From positions 94,172 to 158,171 of the forward strand of contig RWJK01000514.1 in the NCBI GenBank assembly GCA_004335835.1: a DNA stretch of 64,000 nt. The letters are read 5' to 3'. Positions within the stretch are counted from its first letter, which is position 1; each line of letters begins with the position of its first letter. Shown piece by piece: positions 46,310-58,710 of this stretch. The notes under the pieces are model-generated. The model ran no database searches and was not told the DNA's origin. It was given only the letters and a program-made list of their open reading frames with translations. The translations under genes were made by a program, and so were the position numbers. This stretch comes from Scenedesmus sp. ARA3. Lineage: Eukaryota; Chlorophyta; Chlorophyceae; Sphaeropleales; Scenedesmaceae.

Positions 46310-49309
46310 TTAGCGTGCTGCCATGGCACCCTTCACAGCCAGGCTGCTCTTCATCTTTGCCACAGCCTCAGCAGCTGCTGCACAGCCGTGCTCAGCAGCA
46401 TAGCCAGCCAGGCGTGTTGCCGCAGCCGCCATCTCTTGCTCGCTGATGTCGTTCACAAACACGGCAGCCCCAATGCCGTTCATGAGTGGCGTGCGCTGCA
46501 GGCCGTCACGCGTGCGGGTCATGTCCTCCAGGCCCTGCAGACAAAGAGGCGCAATGCACAACAAGCAGCAGACAACTCAGCATTACCAGATGTAAATTCA
46601 TCGAGTACGATGCGCATGACAGTGCAACTATCAGGTACAATGGCGTGTCATTCATTGCATCACCCGCCCAGTGCTCTGGCGGCGAAAGCGGCGCATAACA
46701 GGCAATGGCAGTGTGCACTCCTACCATCTTCAAACCAACACATGATAGCCTGCCGCCAGCATGCCGCCCCACCTTCATGAACAGCTTCACGCTGCACGCC
46801 TCGTGCCACAGCGGCAGCCGCAGGCAGCATAGCAGGCCCAGCACACGCCCCCGCTGCTCATCACTCAGCAGCCCGCGGCCCCAGGCCAGCTCCGTGGTCA
46901 GAGCCATGTCAATGGCCACTGCCTCGCCGTGCAGCAGCATGGAGGGAGACCTGCAGCGGCAGCACATGTGGCGGTGGCACATCAGTATCAAACAGCTGGC
47001 AAGTACCTGTGGCGACAGTGGTGCTGGTTGCCACAGCCTCGCCGTGCAGCAGCATGGAGGCGACATGCAGGCGGTCACACATCAATGATGCATTCACAAT
47101 GCATTGTGCAACTCCCAGATGCTGCTGGTGCCTGATCACAAGGGCTGGACACCAGTATTGATGTGCACTGCGTGTCATGCAGCAGGCAAACAGCAGCAGC
47201 CCCAGCAGCAGCGCAGCGCAGCGCAGCGCAAGTGCAGAACACTGCACTCTTGCCCCCACGCACCGCAGCGCCGCCATCTCCAGCTCTGGGCTTATCGTGT
47301 GTCCGTAGTCCACCAGCCGCGCCAGGTGCGCCTCCCACAGGTTGTACTCCAGCTCCTCAAGCATACCCTGGATGCTGCGGCGGATGGCGGCAGCGCCAGC
47401 GGGGCTCTGCAGGGACGAGAGGAACGCAGCAGAAGCAGCAGTTGTTGGCACATGCTTCAAAACTGGCAGCGGCAGTTGACTGTGCACGATTCAGCTGCTG
47501 CCGCTGCTGAACATGATACATGAATAGCACAGCATAAGTCACGCCCAGCACCTGCAGATCATCATCTTCTCATGCAGAACAACACCAACCCATGCAGCAA
47601 TGCAATCCCCGCCCCAGCTCACCTGGAACTTGCTGGCCACCAGCTGCTGTGCATTGCCCTCCAGCAGGTCAAACAGCGGCGCGTCCTTGATGCAGGCCAT
47701 CTTGAGCATTTCAGCCGCCCCGTTGCTGATGTGGCGCGCATCCAAGGTTGTCAGCAGCGACACGTCACACAGCACGCCCAGGGGTGGGCAGTAGGTGCCT
47801 AGCTTGTTCTTCTTGTCGCCAAAGTTGACAGCTGTCTTGATGCCAACAGAGGCATCCACCACAGCCATCACAGTGGTGGGCACCTGCGGGGGAGGGGTGG
47901 GTACGAGGGAGGAACACAGGAAGCATGCAACAGAGGGTGATGCAACAGCGGAGTAAGGCCATTTTGCAGGATGGTAATATGTCGTGCAGCACCTGAGCAC
48001 GTGCTGCCTCTAGCAAGCAGCTCTTTTGAAAACTGATGCAGCAGTGTCAATTCGAAAGCATATTTAAGGCATATAAAATCTGTCACCGTCATTGCAGGTC
48101 GCACGTTCAGCAGCAGGTGCAGAAATGACTCCGCGGCTGCACGGTGCATTGCAGCAGGTGGTGTTTCTACGCGCACCGCCCCACCTTGATTATGGCTGTG
48201 TTGCGCCGGTACAGGTTGGCGGCCAGCCCCGCCACGTCCAGGCACACGCCGCCGCCAATGGCGATGATGGGGTCGGAGCGCCTGGGGAAGCAGGTGCAGC
48301 AGCAGATTCACAGTTGCAGCCGCCCTGTCAGTTCTCTTGTGAGAAGTATCCAAAAAGCATGACCTGCTGGACAAACCATTAGATGCCTGAAAGATGTGAA
48401 GCTTGTACATCAGTTCTGTGCATGCTGTGCGGCACAAGCGTGGCACAGCACACATCACAGCTGCGCAAATCCAACTGTTCAACGCAGTGACAGGCACGGA
48501 CTATTGTGTGCCCTCCCCGCCTCAGCCCTCTCCCCACCTGTTGATCTTGAAGCCCTCGATGGCCTCCGCAATCTGCTCCACCAGCCCAAAGTGCTTGTTC
48601 TCCTCGCAGGTGGGCAGCGGCAGCAGCTGCGCCTCCACGCCGTGGTGCGCAAAGTACTGCGGGGCATTAGCGGCGGCAGCAGCAGCAGAACTTGGTGCCC
48701 GAAGCAACAGCTGATACATTGTATAGGCAAGCACACGAATCTGATTGCACTAGCACCACAGCTCCTGGGGCATTAAAGTGGTTGATGCTTAATTGCTTCT
48801 GCTCTTCTACCCACCATATGCTGCTGTGGCATGCAGCAACATGTCAACCCAGCCACTGGTGTACAGCAGCTGCTCACCGCCCTGATCTGTTGCCCGTAGA
48901 TACGCCCCACATTAGAGTCGATCACCACCAGCCGCCGCAGCCCCGTGGTCACAGCAGGCTCAGGGCCCAGCGCAAAGGGGAAGGAGCCAGGCACCACACC
49001 GCGCAGCAGTGCCTGCGGGGGCGGGTACAGCAGTACAGCAACAGGTGGTGCATTACTGAGTGTTCTGTGGCAGCGCCTGCGGCTGCTGATCAGTGCATGT
49101 GGCTGACTAACACAGGAGGCTCGCACACTACGTTGCTGGATTGGGGAGGCCGGTGAGGCTACTACTCTGTCGTAGCATTGCTGCAGGTTATGCTACGTGC
49201 GCTGCTGTGGCTGCAAAGTGCCGCACCTTGTTGTGTGGCTCAAAGATGCCCGACACCTCCTGCACCGTGTAGTGCACCGGCATCGTAGCCGACACGCTGA
49301 AGCAGCCCT

Positions 49310-49341
<32 letters not shown>

Positions 49342-49658
49342 TTGAATGATAGGGTCAGGCTGAGCACGAAGGCTGGTGCTGTGGCTTTGCTGAAACAGGC
49401 TGGTGGCATCTGTGCATTTGCATAAATGAACTTGTGGTTTCAAAAGTGCCGCGCCTAATTAGCAGTTGCAGTGCTCTATTAGTGTGGCCGAGCTGACCAA
49501 AGAGAGCCTCAATCAGCTGCTGACACACCAGTTGACTCTACCTCTTGTCCCTGCCACAGGAATATTCCAACTCTTGTCACACTCACCGTTGCCAGGCCTG
49601 AGGTGCCGCCCACAGTCAGGCCGTTCAGTCCTGGCCTGTTGTGCAGCGATGTGTCACC

Positions 49659-49689
<31 letters not shown>

Positions 49690-50135
49690 CTGCCAGGGCC
49701 TGGCAGCGGCTGTGCTGGCGCGCTGCTGTGGTTGAAGTGGTGCTGCTGGTGTGTCAGCGGGTGCAGCAGCGCCGACAGGTCCTCTGTAGGTCCTGGCAGC
49801 GATGATAGCTCCTGAAAGCTGTCGGGAAAGGCCTCCATCAGCTGGGTGTTGGCTGCTGCTGCATCTGCCACAAATGCGGCATCTGTGGCATCGGCCAAGC
49901 ATGGCTCAGCCGCCCAGGGTGCAGGCTGGCAGGCAACTAGGCAGGGCCTTGCGTTGCACTGCTTCTTCAGGGTAGCTGCGTGCAGGGAGCTGTTTGTTGG
50001 ATGGATTGATGCCCCTTTGTTGAAGTTGGCAGCTGGGCTCTGCACTGCGCTGAAGCGTGCAGGCATGCTGCGGCTGCTGTGGCAGATCTTGCCAGCAGGC
50101 ATGCCCAGAACCGAGGCTGCAGGTCGCAGATGCAT
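46310..50135 (-). CDS. Sugar-phosphate cyclase of the EEVS/DDGS class
   Basis: Nine exons (50135-49587, 49307-49227, 49012-48878, 48656-48538, 48281-48185, 47883-47623, 47406-47264, 46950-46773, 46534-46310) give 595 residues in unbroken phase. Residues 1-183 are an extra N-terminus: a Ser/Ala/Arg-rich transit-like start (MHLRPAASVLGMPAGKICHS) then a Gln/His/Ala-rich linker. The dehydroquinate-synthase fold has VVIDSNVGRIYG, EENKHFGLVEQIAEAIEGF, nucleotide motif IIAIGGGVCLDVAGLAANLY, and VPTTVMAVVDASVGIKTAVN. Metal ligands are E385 (ISNGAAEMLKM), H450 (VDYGHTISPELE) and H469 (LLHGEAVAIDM). KNKLGTYCPP and ARHISNG are patterns of the EEVS/DDGS branch, not of true dehydroquinate synthases. The enzyme cyclises sedoheptulose 7-phosphate to 2-epi-5-epi-valiolone or desmethyl-4-deoxygadusol. 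The similarity pattern (LYRRNT, KNKLGTY, AEMLKM) leans to EEVS. It is divergent from the ATP-grasp gene. Confidence 0.92.
46920..47067. repeat. Duplicated exon 8 edge of the cyclase
   Basis: GCCGTGCAGCAGCATGGAGG occurs at 46926 (inside exon 8, coding SMLLHGEA on the minus strand) and again at 47041 in intron 7, a spacing of 115, with the acceptor-like sequence beside it. Confidence 0.9.
49310..49339. repeat. CAG tract abutting the cyclase exon 2 acceptor
   Basis: In minus-strand sense ten CTG units run directly into CTGCAG, the acceptor of exon 2. It is the clearest case of a triplet tract serving as the 3' splice-site region. Confidence 0.85.
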
Positions 50136-50814
50136 TGCTGTAGATTGCGTTTTTTTGTTGCGCGGAAGGCTTGGCTTGATCACGGAAAAGCCAGGTGCAG
50201 CAAGCGATTCCAAGGGTTTGATCAGGGCCGTCCAGAGCAATACAGTACAATTGCGACAAGACACGAAACAATCTCCGGCAAGCAGTAAGAAGTTAAGAAC
50301 TGTCTAATTATTGTGACCTACTGGTTTTGAGGTCAGAGGCGGTTTGGGTCGATTGCGAATCTCAGCGTGTGGCTGAGCACCTGTCCAACATTCGGCAGTT
50401 TGCCGAGGTGACGTATGTGCAGCCGTGTGGCTACGCCATTCGCATGGAATCTTCAGCCACGCTTATGCTGAGCAAATTGAATGCACGAAATAGGTTTGCT
50501 GATTACTGTTTCTGTGGATCGTACATTGTGCTGACTGCGAAGCAGTACTGCTTTGAGCGCCCAACGCAGCTATGGGAGCAAGTGATGCCGTCGGCACAAA
50601 CAGTGCATTGGCGCAAATATGCCCCTCTGCAGCACTTCCTGTGAGTGCAGCAACTTCTGTCACACAGAAACTCACTCTGTACTCGCCAGCAGCATGCTGA
50701 CGTTTGCACAGCACAACTTTGAATCAAACACAATACATGTGGCAGCACTCAGCTCCATGGATGCATTGCAACAAAGCAATATCAGCAAGTATTTCTTTGT
50801 TACCGTATGTATGC
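50136..50814. promoter_or_regulatory. Divergent promoter region, cyclase / ATP-grasp
   Basis: About 680 bases separate the two opposed starts. A plus-strand frame open from 50327 to 50644 has no ATG near its start and AT-leaning codons, so it is taken as leader or promoter. No operator is recognised. Shared control of the two pathway genes is inferred from the arrangement. Confidence 0.5.
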
Positions 50815-53510
50815 ATGTGTGCGCTCTTGCAGGAGGTTCAAGCAGCGGTGTCAGCAGATGCTGCCAACAAGCGTGTTGGTAAGCAGCTGCTGCAGCAGCT
50901 GCCTTGGTGGGAGAAGCTGCAGGCTAGGTTGAGAAGCTATGCCTTGCTGCTGGTGATATACACCACATTCTGGGTGAGTGTCTTCACTCCGTGTAGCGGG
51001 TTTGGCAGGCTGTGCAGTTGAAAAGGCAAATGCACTGGGCAAGAAGCTGTGCCCTGTGATGCGCAATGCAGCATGCATTCAAGCGGCAAGCAAGCAGCCT
51101 GTCTGATGCGCAGCAGCGCAGCACTCACACCACCAACCCCACGCTCATGGCTGTACAGCTACAGGACGCATAGCCGATGCAGCCGGTTAGATCAGTGACA
51201 GCCCTCCATTTTAAACATACATGGCATATGCCGCTGCTGCTGTGCCCTGCTTGCAGCCCACATTGGCTGCCACCCTGCTTCTGTCATGGTGGCTGCAACC
51301 AACCACACTGCTAGTGCCAAAGCACAACAGCAGCAGCAGCAGCAGCACAGGCCCCACGCGCACAGCAGCCATCAGCAATGGCACCAGCCAGCATAACACA
51401 GCTCAGCTGGGCAGCAGCAGCAAGCCTGGCACAGTGATGGTGACAGGTGAGCCGCATGCAATGCAGCAGCTGTTTTGCACGACCATTGCGGCAGAATGAA
51501 GCTACTGGACAGGATGGAAGTCTGCAGCAAGCATATACACACATGCTTCATAGTCAGCTGTGCAATGTGCAGGTGCTGACAGAATGTGCGTCAAGGTGTA
51601 GCGCTACTCAATGCAGGAGCTGTGATGCTTAAAATTGCCCGACAGCAACACAGCAGCTCTCCCAACATCCCGCAACTTACGACTAGATGTCAACGTGCTG
51701 TGCGCCCTCTGCTGCTGCTGCTGCTGCTGCTCCTGCCGCCGCGCTGTTCACTGCCAGGCGGCAAGATGACCAAGGCGCTGCACGTGTGCAGGCACCTGGC
51801 TGCTGCTGGCTGGCGCGTGGTGCTCGTCGAGACACACAAGTACTGGCACGTGGGGTCGCGCTTCAGCAGCAGCGTGGCATCGTTTCACACTGTGCCAGTG
51901 CCTGAGGACCACCCAGAGGCCTACGTGCAGGCACTGCTGGGTGAGCAGCGGTTGTATGTGTTTTGAGAGAGGATAGTTACGTGTGGGTCCTGGCACCATC
52001 TTGGATGGTATGAGCCACAACAGGTTGAACACAGGTCTGAGACCAGAGAAGGAGAGTGAGCACCATAAAACACACTGCACACCCTTGAGCACCAAATCTC
52101 TCATGTTATATCCAGAGACGTCTTACTGCGGTGCGCAACGGCACCCCACCTCATCGGCAGCGTGCTCTAAGTGTTTTGCTTCCTGGAATACACATACCCT
52201 GTTTGCAGGAAACGCAGAATGGCTGCAGCAGTGATTGCAGTCTGCATGTTTGGGCACACGCAAGCTGCATTTGAAGCCAGTGCTAGCGCACCGCAGCCAC
52301 TGTCCAAGAATGCATGGGCATCATCCTGCTCGTTGCTGCCTCTGCTGCTGCCCTGCAGGCATTGCGGCGGCTGAGGGAGTGACCATGTTCATACCCGTGT
52401 CCTCACCCATAGCCAGCCTGTACGATGCCCTGGCAGGGGAGGCGCTGGCAGCGCAGGCACAGGCGCAGGGCCGGCAATGCAGGTGGGACACAAGTGTGCC
52501 TGGGTAGCTGGCCCCATAGCAGAGTTCTCGAACTAGGAGTAATCCCCATCGTACTGCAGGTCATCCTGCTTGAACTCATCCCTAGCGCACTGCCTGTCAT
52601 ATATTTGCGTCAGCACTAGAATGTCGCTGTAAAACCTGTCCTTTGCAGGTCCTGGAGCCTGCCTGCTGCCACCACAGCGCTGCTTGATCACAAGGGCAGC
52701 TTCTCAGCCCATGCTGCAGCACTGGAGCTGCTGGTGCCGCAGCACCATGTGGTGACCTCCCCGCAGCAGCTGCAGCAGCTCAACTCGGAAAAGGTGGGGA
52801 GGGCGTTTGCCTGCTTGTATGTACTTGAAGAGCTGGTCCTATCAGCTGTCCTGTTATGCTGGTTTGCGAACATAGTTGTAAACAGTTGCGAACATAGTTG
52901 TATTGCTGCTTGCTGCCTGCTCAAGCCACCACCGCTGCAGCCTAGCATGGGCTATTTTATTAATTTTTTGGTGACACGATGTGTGACTGAGCAAAATGGC
53001 ATCCAGCATCCTCCAAATGTTACAAAACTGACCAACCAAACCAGCATCATGCATATGATACGTGTGCCACGTGTGATTGTCTGCTTTTTGCCGCTCTTGT
53101 TTTCCCAACCGCAGGCCCTGGGCGCGGGGCGGCGCTTTGTGCTGAAGAGCGTCGCCTACGACTCTGTGCACAGAGCCGACCTGATGCTGCTGCCCTGCTC
53201 GGCAGCCAAACTGGCAGCATACCTGGCGCGGCCTGACATCAGCATCACACAGCAGTGCCCCTGGATCCTGCAGGAGTACATACAGGTGGGGGCTGCTGCT
53301 GCTGCTGCTATTGCATGCTTTGCACTTGCTCAATCAAGCAGCACTGCTGCAGCACTGGCAGTGCAGGCGGGCTTCGGCAGTGGCGCAGCTGCACTGCTAT
53401 GTTGGGTTGATGCTGCTCACAGTAGCAGCACTTGGATATCAGAAGCATGAAGAAAGGTGCAGCAGGCCCTCTACACGATCTGCTGACGTCTCCCCTGTGC
53501 TTGTTTTGGC

Positions 53511-53567
<57 letters not shown>

Positions 53568-55855
53568 CTGTGTTGCCTGCGTGCAGGGCCGCGAGTATTC
53601 CTGCTACAGCCTGGCACACCTAGGCCGCTTGGTGGCGCACGCCGACACAGCAGCTGCACTGTCCAACCTCAACTACAAGTATGAGGGTGAGCCTCAACCA
53701 GAAGCACAGTAGGACGTCCCTGTGCTTGCACTGCAGACTGGCGATTGCATGTGTTTGTTCAAGTAGGTGTGGCTCTCAAAGCTGCCTTCGCATAGTGACA
53801 TCCTGCAGCCCACAGCGCGCAAAACTTGGGAGGCTCCCGACACAGCAAGTCACCTGCCGGCAGTGCCAACACTGACATTGTGGGTGGGTTGGGCGTTTGT
53901 GCAGTTGTTTGTATTGCCAGCTAGACGCCTTGAACACATGCAGCACTGCACCTGTGATGCATGCTTTGAGTCACTCCCTTTGGCACCCACTCACCCGTGC
54001 AGGGCACTCGGCCATCCACCAGTGGGTGGAGGCCTTCGTGCAGCGCACCAACGCATCCGGGCAGGTGAGCAGGCTCGGCGCAGGCGGAGCTGCACATGCA
54101 AACACAGGACCAGCCTGGCCTGCACCCACACTGTGCTGGTTGTGCTGCTCCAGCAGCTGGCGCGACAACAGCAAGTCACAGCGTCCCTGCTCGGGTAGAG
54201 GGTGTGGAGCCCAGGGTCGCTGCCCCTGGCCACACACACCCTTTTAGCCTTAACTTACCCAGGAGCTGCCGAGCTGCCTGGGTAGTCACTCAGTCACTCA
54301 CTCACGTCCCTGCTGTGCTGTGCATTGCCTCAACACAAGCGGCGTCCTGCAGCTGAGTGTAAGTGCCATGCAGCAGCCTTCAAGGCTGGCAGGAGCAGCA
54401 CCATGCCTGTGGCACAACTGCCACAGTCATGCTCTTGTATACTGCCCTTTTCTAAAGGGGTCGTGGTTTTACCACGCGTTTGCGCTCTCACAGCAGCGAG
54501 TGTGTGGCTAGCAGCAACAACAACGGCCCCGCCTTGCTGTCTGCCTGCAGCTGTGCTTTGACTTCATTGAGTCGGTAAAGGATGGCCGGCTGTACTGCAT
54601 CGAGTGCAACCCGCGCACCAGCAGCGTCATCACTGAGTTCCATGACAGCAGCCAGCTGGCAGCAGGTGAGCAGCCACGGCTGCCTGCAACAGCACAGTCC
54701 AGAGTTCTGTTAGACAACCCTGCGCTGTGCAGAGTGCTTTGAATTGAGGGCCTCAAGAACATCACCGACTGGCAGCCGTACCGGCTGGTAGCAGATTTGC
54801 TGCCTGATTTCAGCCAGATCATTCTGCAGCCAGGGATTGCTGCCACCAGCCTGCACGTGAGCGACGTGTGTCGTGGTTGTAGTTGTAGAATTAGCACAGC
54901 AGCTAATCATATACGGTTCTAATCGTATACGGTTACAACTGTAGAAGGTTCTAATCAAACCAAATGTATCTGCTTCAGCGGCGTCGCCACACGCACGTGT
55001 GTTGCCTTGCCTGCCTTGCCTGCCTGCGCTCCGCTCAACGTGTGCCGCACTCCTTTTCTGTGCATGCGCAGCATTTGCCAGCCCTGCAGATGTGCACCAG
55101 ACCATCAACCCGCTACCACACAGCTGCCCCATCTACTGGTGGTGGAACGAGGTGGCGCGCCTCGCAGCCAGCCCCTGTGAGTAAACAGCGTTTGAACGTG
55201 CACAGGCTGACTTGTGTGCCTGCCGCCTGTGACGAGGGGGCCTGCTGCCAACAGCCCCAGCACATCATGGCTGTCATGTGTTCCTCGATTTGTAACGCAT
55301 GTGCAGAGTGGGTGCAGAAGTATTGTTACTGCATGGACAGACTGCCGGGTACACCACCGTGCAGATGCTAAGTGAGGCTGTGTCTGCTGCTGCACACCAC
55401 TCCATCGCTGCTGCAGGGTGGTATGCACCCACTTTCCTCTCGGTGATCGGCGCGGGCGTGGATGGTGTGTTCACACCTGCCGACCCATGGCCCTTCATCG
55501 CACTGCACTACCTGCAGGTACGCAGTGGGAGTTAGCAATGTTATATGTAACTGTCATACAACAGCTATGCATGCACACCGTGCTAGGGATGTACACATGA
55601 CCGTCCACTGCAAGCCTCTTTCAGCTGGTGCTGACACCCATACACTAACAGTCAGCGACTAGCAACACTGCATCACCTGCTAGTAGAACACTCAGGTGCT
55701 GCTGGTTGATGTCGTCTACGCACCGCTGCCGACATGTTGCTGTGTTGATGGTTGCGCAGGTGCCGGCGCTGCTGGTGGGCAACATGCTGCGCGGCAACCC
55801 CTGGAAGAAGGTGGACCTGTGCATTGGCAAGGTGGCGGAGCTCTACAGCGATTGA
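50815..55855 (+). CDS. mysC: ATP-grasp ligase of the MysC (mycosporine-glycine synthase) type
   Basis: Twelve exons (50815-50973, 51257-51446, 51758-51940, 52359-52482, 52649-52793, 53115-53285, 53587-53686, 54003-54064, 54551-54665, 55072-55176, 55417-55517, 55760-55855) keep phase and give 516 residues. The start is the weakest point; ATG 50815 reads in frame into EVQAAVSADAANKRVGK. Residues about 40-75 are hydrophobic (YALLLVIYTTFW; PTLAATLLLSWWLQPTTLLV), probably a membrane or targeting segment. The ATP-grasp fold follows: TVMVTGGKMTKALHVCRHLA, VVLVETHKYWHVGSRFSSSV, FIPVSSPIASLYDALA, RFVLKSVAYDSVHRADLMLL, PWILQEYIQGREYSCYS, metal site LCFDFIE with YCIECNPRTSS (E396, N398), and the MysC-like tail INPLPHSCPIYWWWNEVARL, DPWPFIALHYLQVPALLV. 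MysC joins glycine to 4-deoxygadusol using ATP. The neighbouring cyclase and methyltransferase supply the expected precursor. Confidence 0.9.
53512..53565. repeat. (CTG)n array in ATP-grasp intron 6
   Basis: About 18 CTG units lie just upstream of the exon 7 acceptor (TTGCCTGCGTGCAG at 53586). Confidence 0.9.
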
Positions 55856-58710
55856 CCTCTGCTGGTCCGGGTACTAGGCACCTCCTGGGATTCCCGTCGT
55901 AATTGGACAGGAACGTATGTTTAGACGCATATCACTGGCGATGGAGGCAGTGCCTATGGTTCAGGACAGTTGGGTTCGCTGACTGTCGCTGTGTGATCAG
56001 CCAGTGAGATTACGCTGAGCGTGCCTAGGTAGCTTGCGGGCCACCAGGCGGCTGCTGCTCTGTAGCAATCATTGATCATCAACGTACCTGGGTGTTGTGA
56101 TTGTGTTTAAGGGAGCGTGCCGATGGCATACCAGGTCTTGCCAAGCAGTGCATCATGTGATGTTACAGCAAAAACAGAGAATTCAAATACCAACGTCAAC
56201 TGATACTGAAGCTGTGTATTGACGGCCACCTGTCTGCGACACAAACGGATATAGACACTGGGGGATGCATATGCTGACTCTGCCATCCATGCTGGCACAC
56301 AAAGATACACAGCAGCAGGCGGCAGCCCTGGCCACAGACCTGTACACAGCGGTGATTAGCCTGGTGGCACAGAGACAGACGGCAAGATACAGTGCGCTTG
56401 AAAACAAGCCAGCTGGACAGGTCTGCAGGCCTGGGGTGAACGACAGCTGCAGACACCGCGCTGCAGGCCTGGAATGCACAACAAGCAGTTGTACACAGTG
56501 CACATAGCAACAGCACCAATCCACATGTGTTGTGACCTCAGCCCTAAGGAGAATGATACCAGACGGATCCATGCATGTTGGTTCAAGCCTAAGCAAGCCT
56601 GCAGAAGCTGCAGGCTTGTGACAATGCTGTACCAAGCAGCATACCATGACAAGCAGCAGAGGTCTGCAGCAGCTGCCCTGCCCAGTTAGCGCTACAGCAA
56701 GGATGAAATTGCAGCCAAAAACCAGACTGTTTGTTGAGCCAGGTTTGCCTACTAGAGGATGCTCTACATGTGCTGGATGAGGAGAGTTGTCTGCTTCAGC
56801 AGCCTCCTGCAGTAACAGCACAGTGGTTGCTTGTTGCTTGACCGTGCGTTCAACACCATATGCACACGGCAGCAGCAGCACTGGAGTCCCCAATGTCTAC
56901 CCAAATTTCAACAGCCATGCCCACACGCAACCTTCCACCATTTCCCTGCTGCCGGCTGCAATGCAAGCGACTGCCAAGGAAAAGAAGCTGGTATCAAAGA
57001 AGCAAAGAGAAGACTCTGCAAGCGTCACACAAGCAAGTAACCACTCTTCCAAAGCAGTGCAAACAATGACTGCCTCTGACGCTGTCTGAAGCCTGCTGTC
57101 AACCCCGCCAGGCCGCTTGCAGCTCCAGCCGCAGCTGCAGCAGAGCGGCCCTAGCCTCGCACACTGTCACGTCCTCTGACGCATTGACTGCAACTGAACA
57201 AACACATCCGGGCCCCATCAACGCCAACAAGCGTGCAACCTTTGGCTCCTCAGGCCCCAGTTGCTGTCCGAAAGTCAATCAACGGCAGGTGCATGTTGAA
57301 GTTGCTGAGTTCCAAATTCTTTCCAGCAGTTGCGTTTGGCGCAGGCAGTGGCAAGAGCCATGCTGCGTTGCGCATAATAAGTCTGACGTTCCAAAACCTG
57401 ATGCAATGCATAGAACACAGCACGAAGTTGTGCATTCCCAGACACAGGAGCCGCCCAGCCGCCCCATGCAATGGAGTTCCACGTTGCCCTCGACACACTG
57501 CCTACTTGTGCACCATCCACCCATCAAGACCGTCTTCATTCAGTGCTGTGCAACATGCGGCAGCTTGCAGGTGGAGCGCTATTTGCGCACCACCTGCCCG
57601 TCAAGTGTCTCTGCAGTGCCACCAACGCATCAAGCGTGCAGCATCTGCAGGCAAACAACAACCCTCCCATAACCCCACCCATCCATCCAAGCTCGTCCAC
57701 CCATTCACACACTGCTACGGCACACATATGCAGCTAGCCAACCACGACTTAAGGCGCAAAAAGGGAGACACTCAAATGCCGCAAGATGAGGCACACACCA
57801 AGGGCACACGCCAAGTTGCTGTCCCACAGCATGCCCCCATCATTCGGCCCCTGCATGCATGCATGCTCCACACATTGCTCCAGCACTTCCATGCACCACT
57901 AAACATCCACGCACACGCATGAGCACCACAGCACGCGTTCCTGTCACACACCTGCAGGGTCTGAGGGTTTCAAGTTCCTCGTGTCACCCCCTGCTGCCTC
58001 CTGTTTCCTGTTCTCTCTCATTCAACACATTGCACGCAGCACCCCCTGACCGCCCAAGGTACTTGCCGCCATAGCCCCATTGGTGCGAGCTAGATTGCCA
58101 CCTGCCCACACATGACACCCAACCGCAAGAATAATGCAGAGCGTCTGTAACACCCCAGAGCGTAGAACATGGCATCACCCCCAAAGCAAACTACTGCGCT
58201 TTGCTGCTGGCCGTACTCAGCAGCAGAGCACACCCACGCACACCCATTGCATGATGCACATAAACATGTCCTGGATTATGTGTGCTAAATTACTCGGCCG
58301 CATCTGTTGCGCTGTGTTAGCGGAAAAACAACTTGTCATCTGTGCCGCCAGCAGCGCATGGCAGCTCTCTGCTGTTGCTGCGGCGGCTGCTGAGCTGCTG
58401 CTGCGCATTTGAGCTGCCAGAGCAATTGAAGCATGCCAAACCACAGCATACAGCTCATACTCCTCCTTCTGCTGGTGACGCCACACTGAAGTTCACACGG
58501 TGCTGTCGCCATCCCTTGAGGCAACGACTGAGCACTTCATTGAAACATGCTAGTAAATGTTGCATGCAGATGCAAACCACCTGGCTGCTAGCCCAAGGAA
58601 GAGCTGATTGCAGCCTCACATGATGCAACAAGTAAGCAGTCAGCCCCTGAGTCAACCCACCAACACAACCTGACACAACCCATGCACATTCAATAACCGG
58701 AGTCGCAACT
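55856..58710. other. Convergent intergenic region
   Basis: This is 2.85 kb between the ATP-grasp stop and the MYB stop. It is richer in A and C and lacks conserved coding signals. Several overlapping open frames at 57184-57922 are Pro/His-rich and unsupported. It marks the right edge of the putative pathway cluster. Confidence 0.6.

Noticed and set aside
46310..50135. True 3-dehydroquinate synthase of the shikimate pathway
   Set aside because: The KNKLGTYCPP and ARHISNGAAEMLKM patterns and the MysC-type neighbour fit the EEVS/DDGS branch, not the DHQS pattern.
50327..50644. 105-codon plus-strand frame upstream of the ATP-grasp gene
   Set aside because: It has no ATG at its start, AT-leaning third positions unlike nearby exons, and a phase that does not join to the first ATP-grasp exon in the needed frame.
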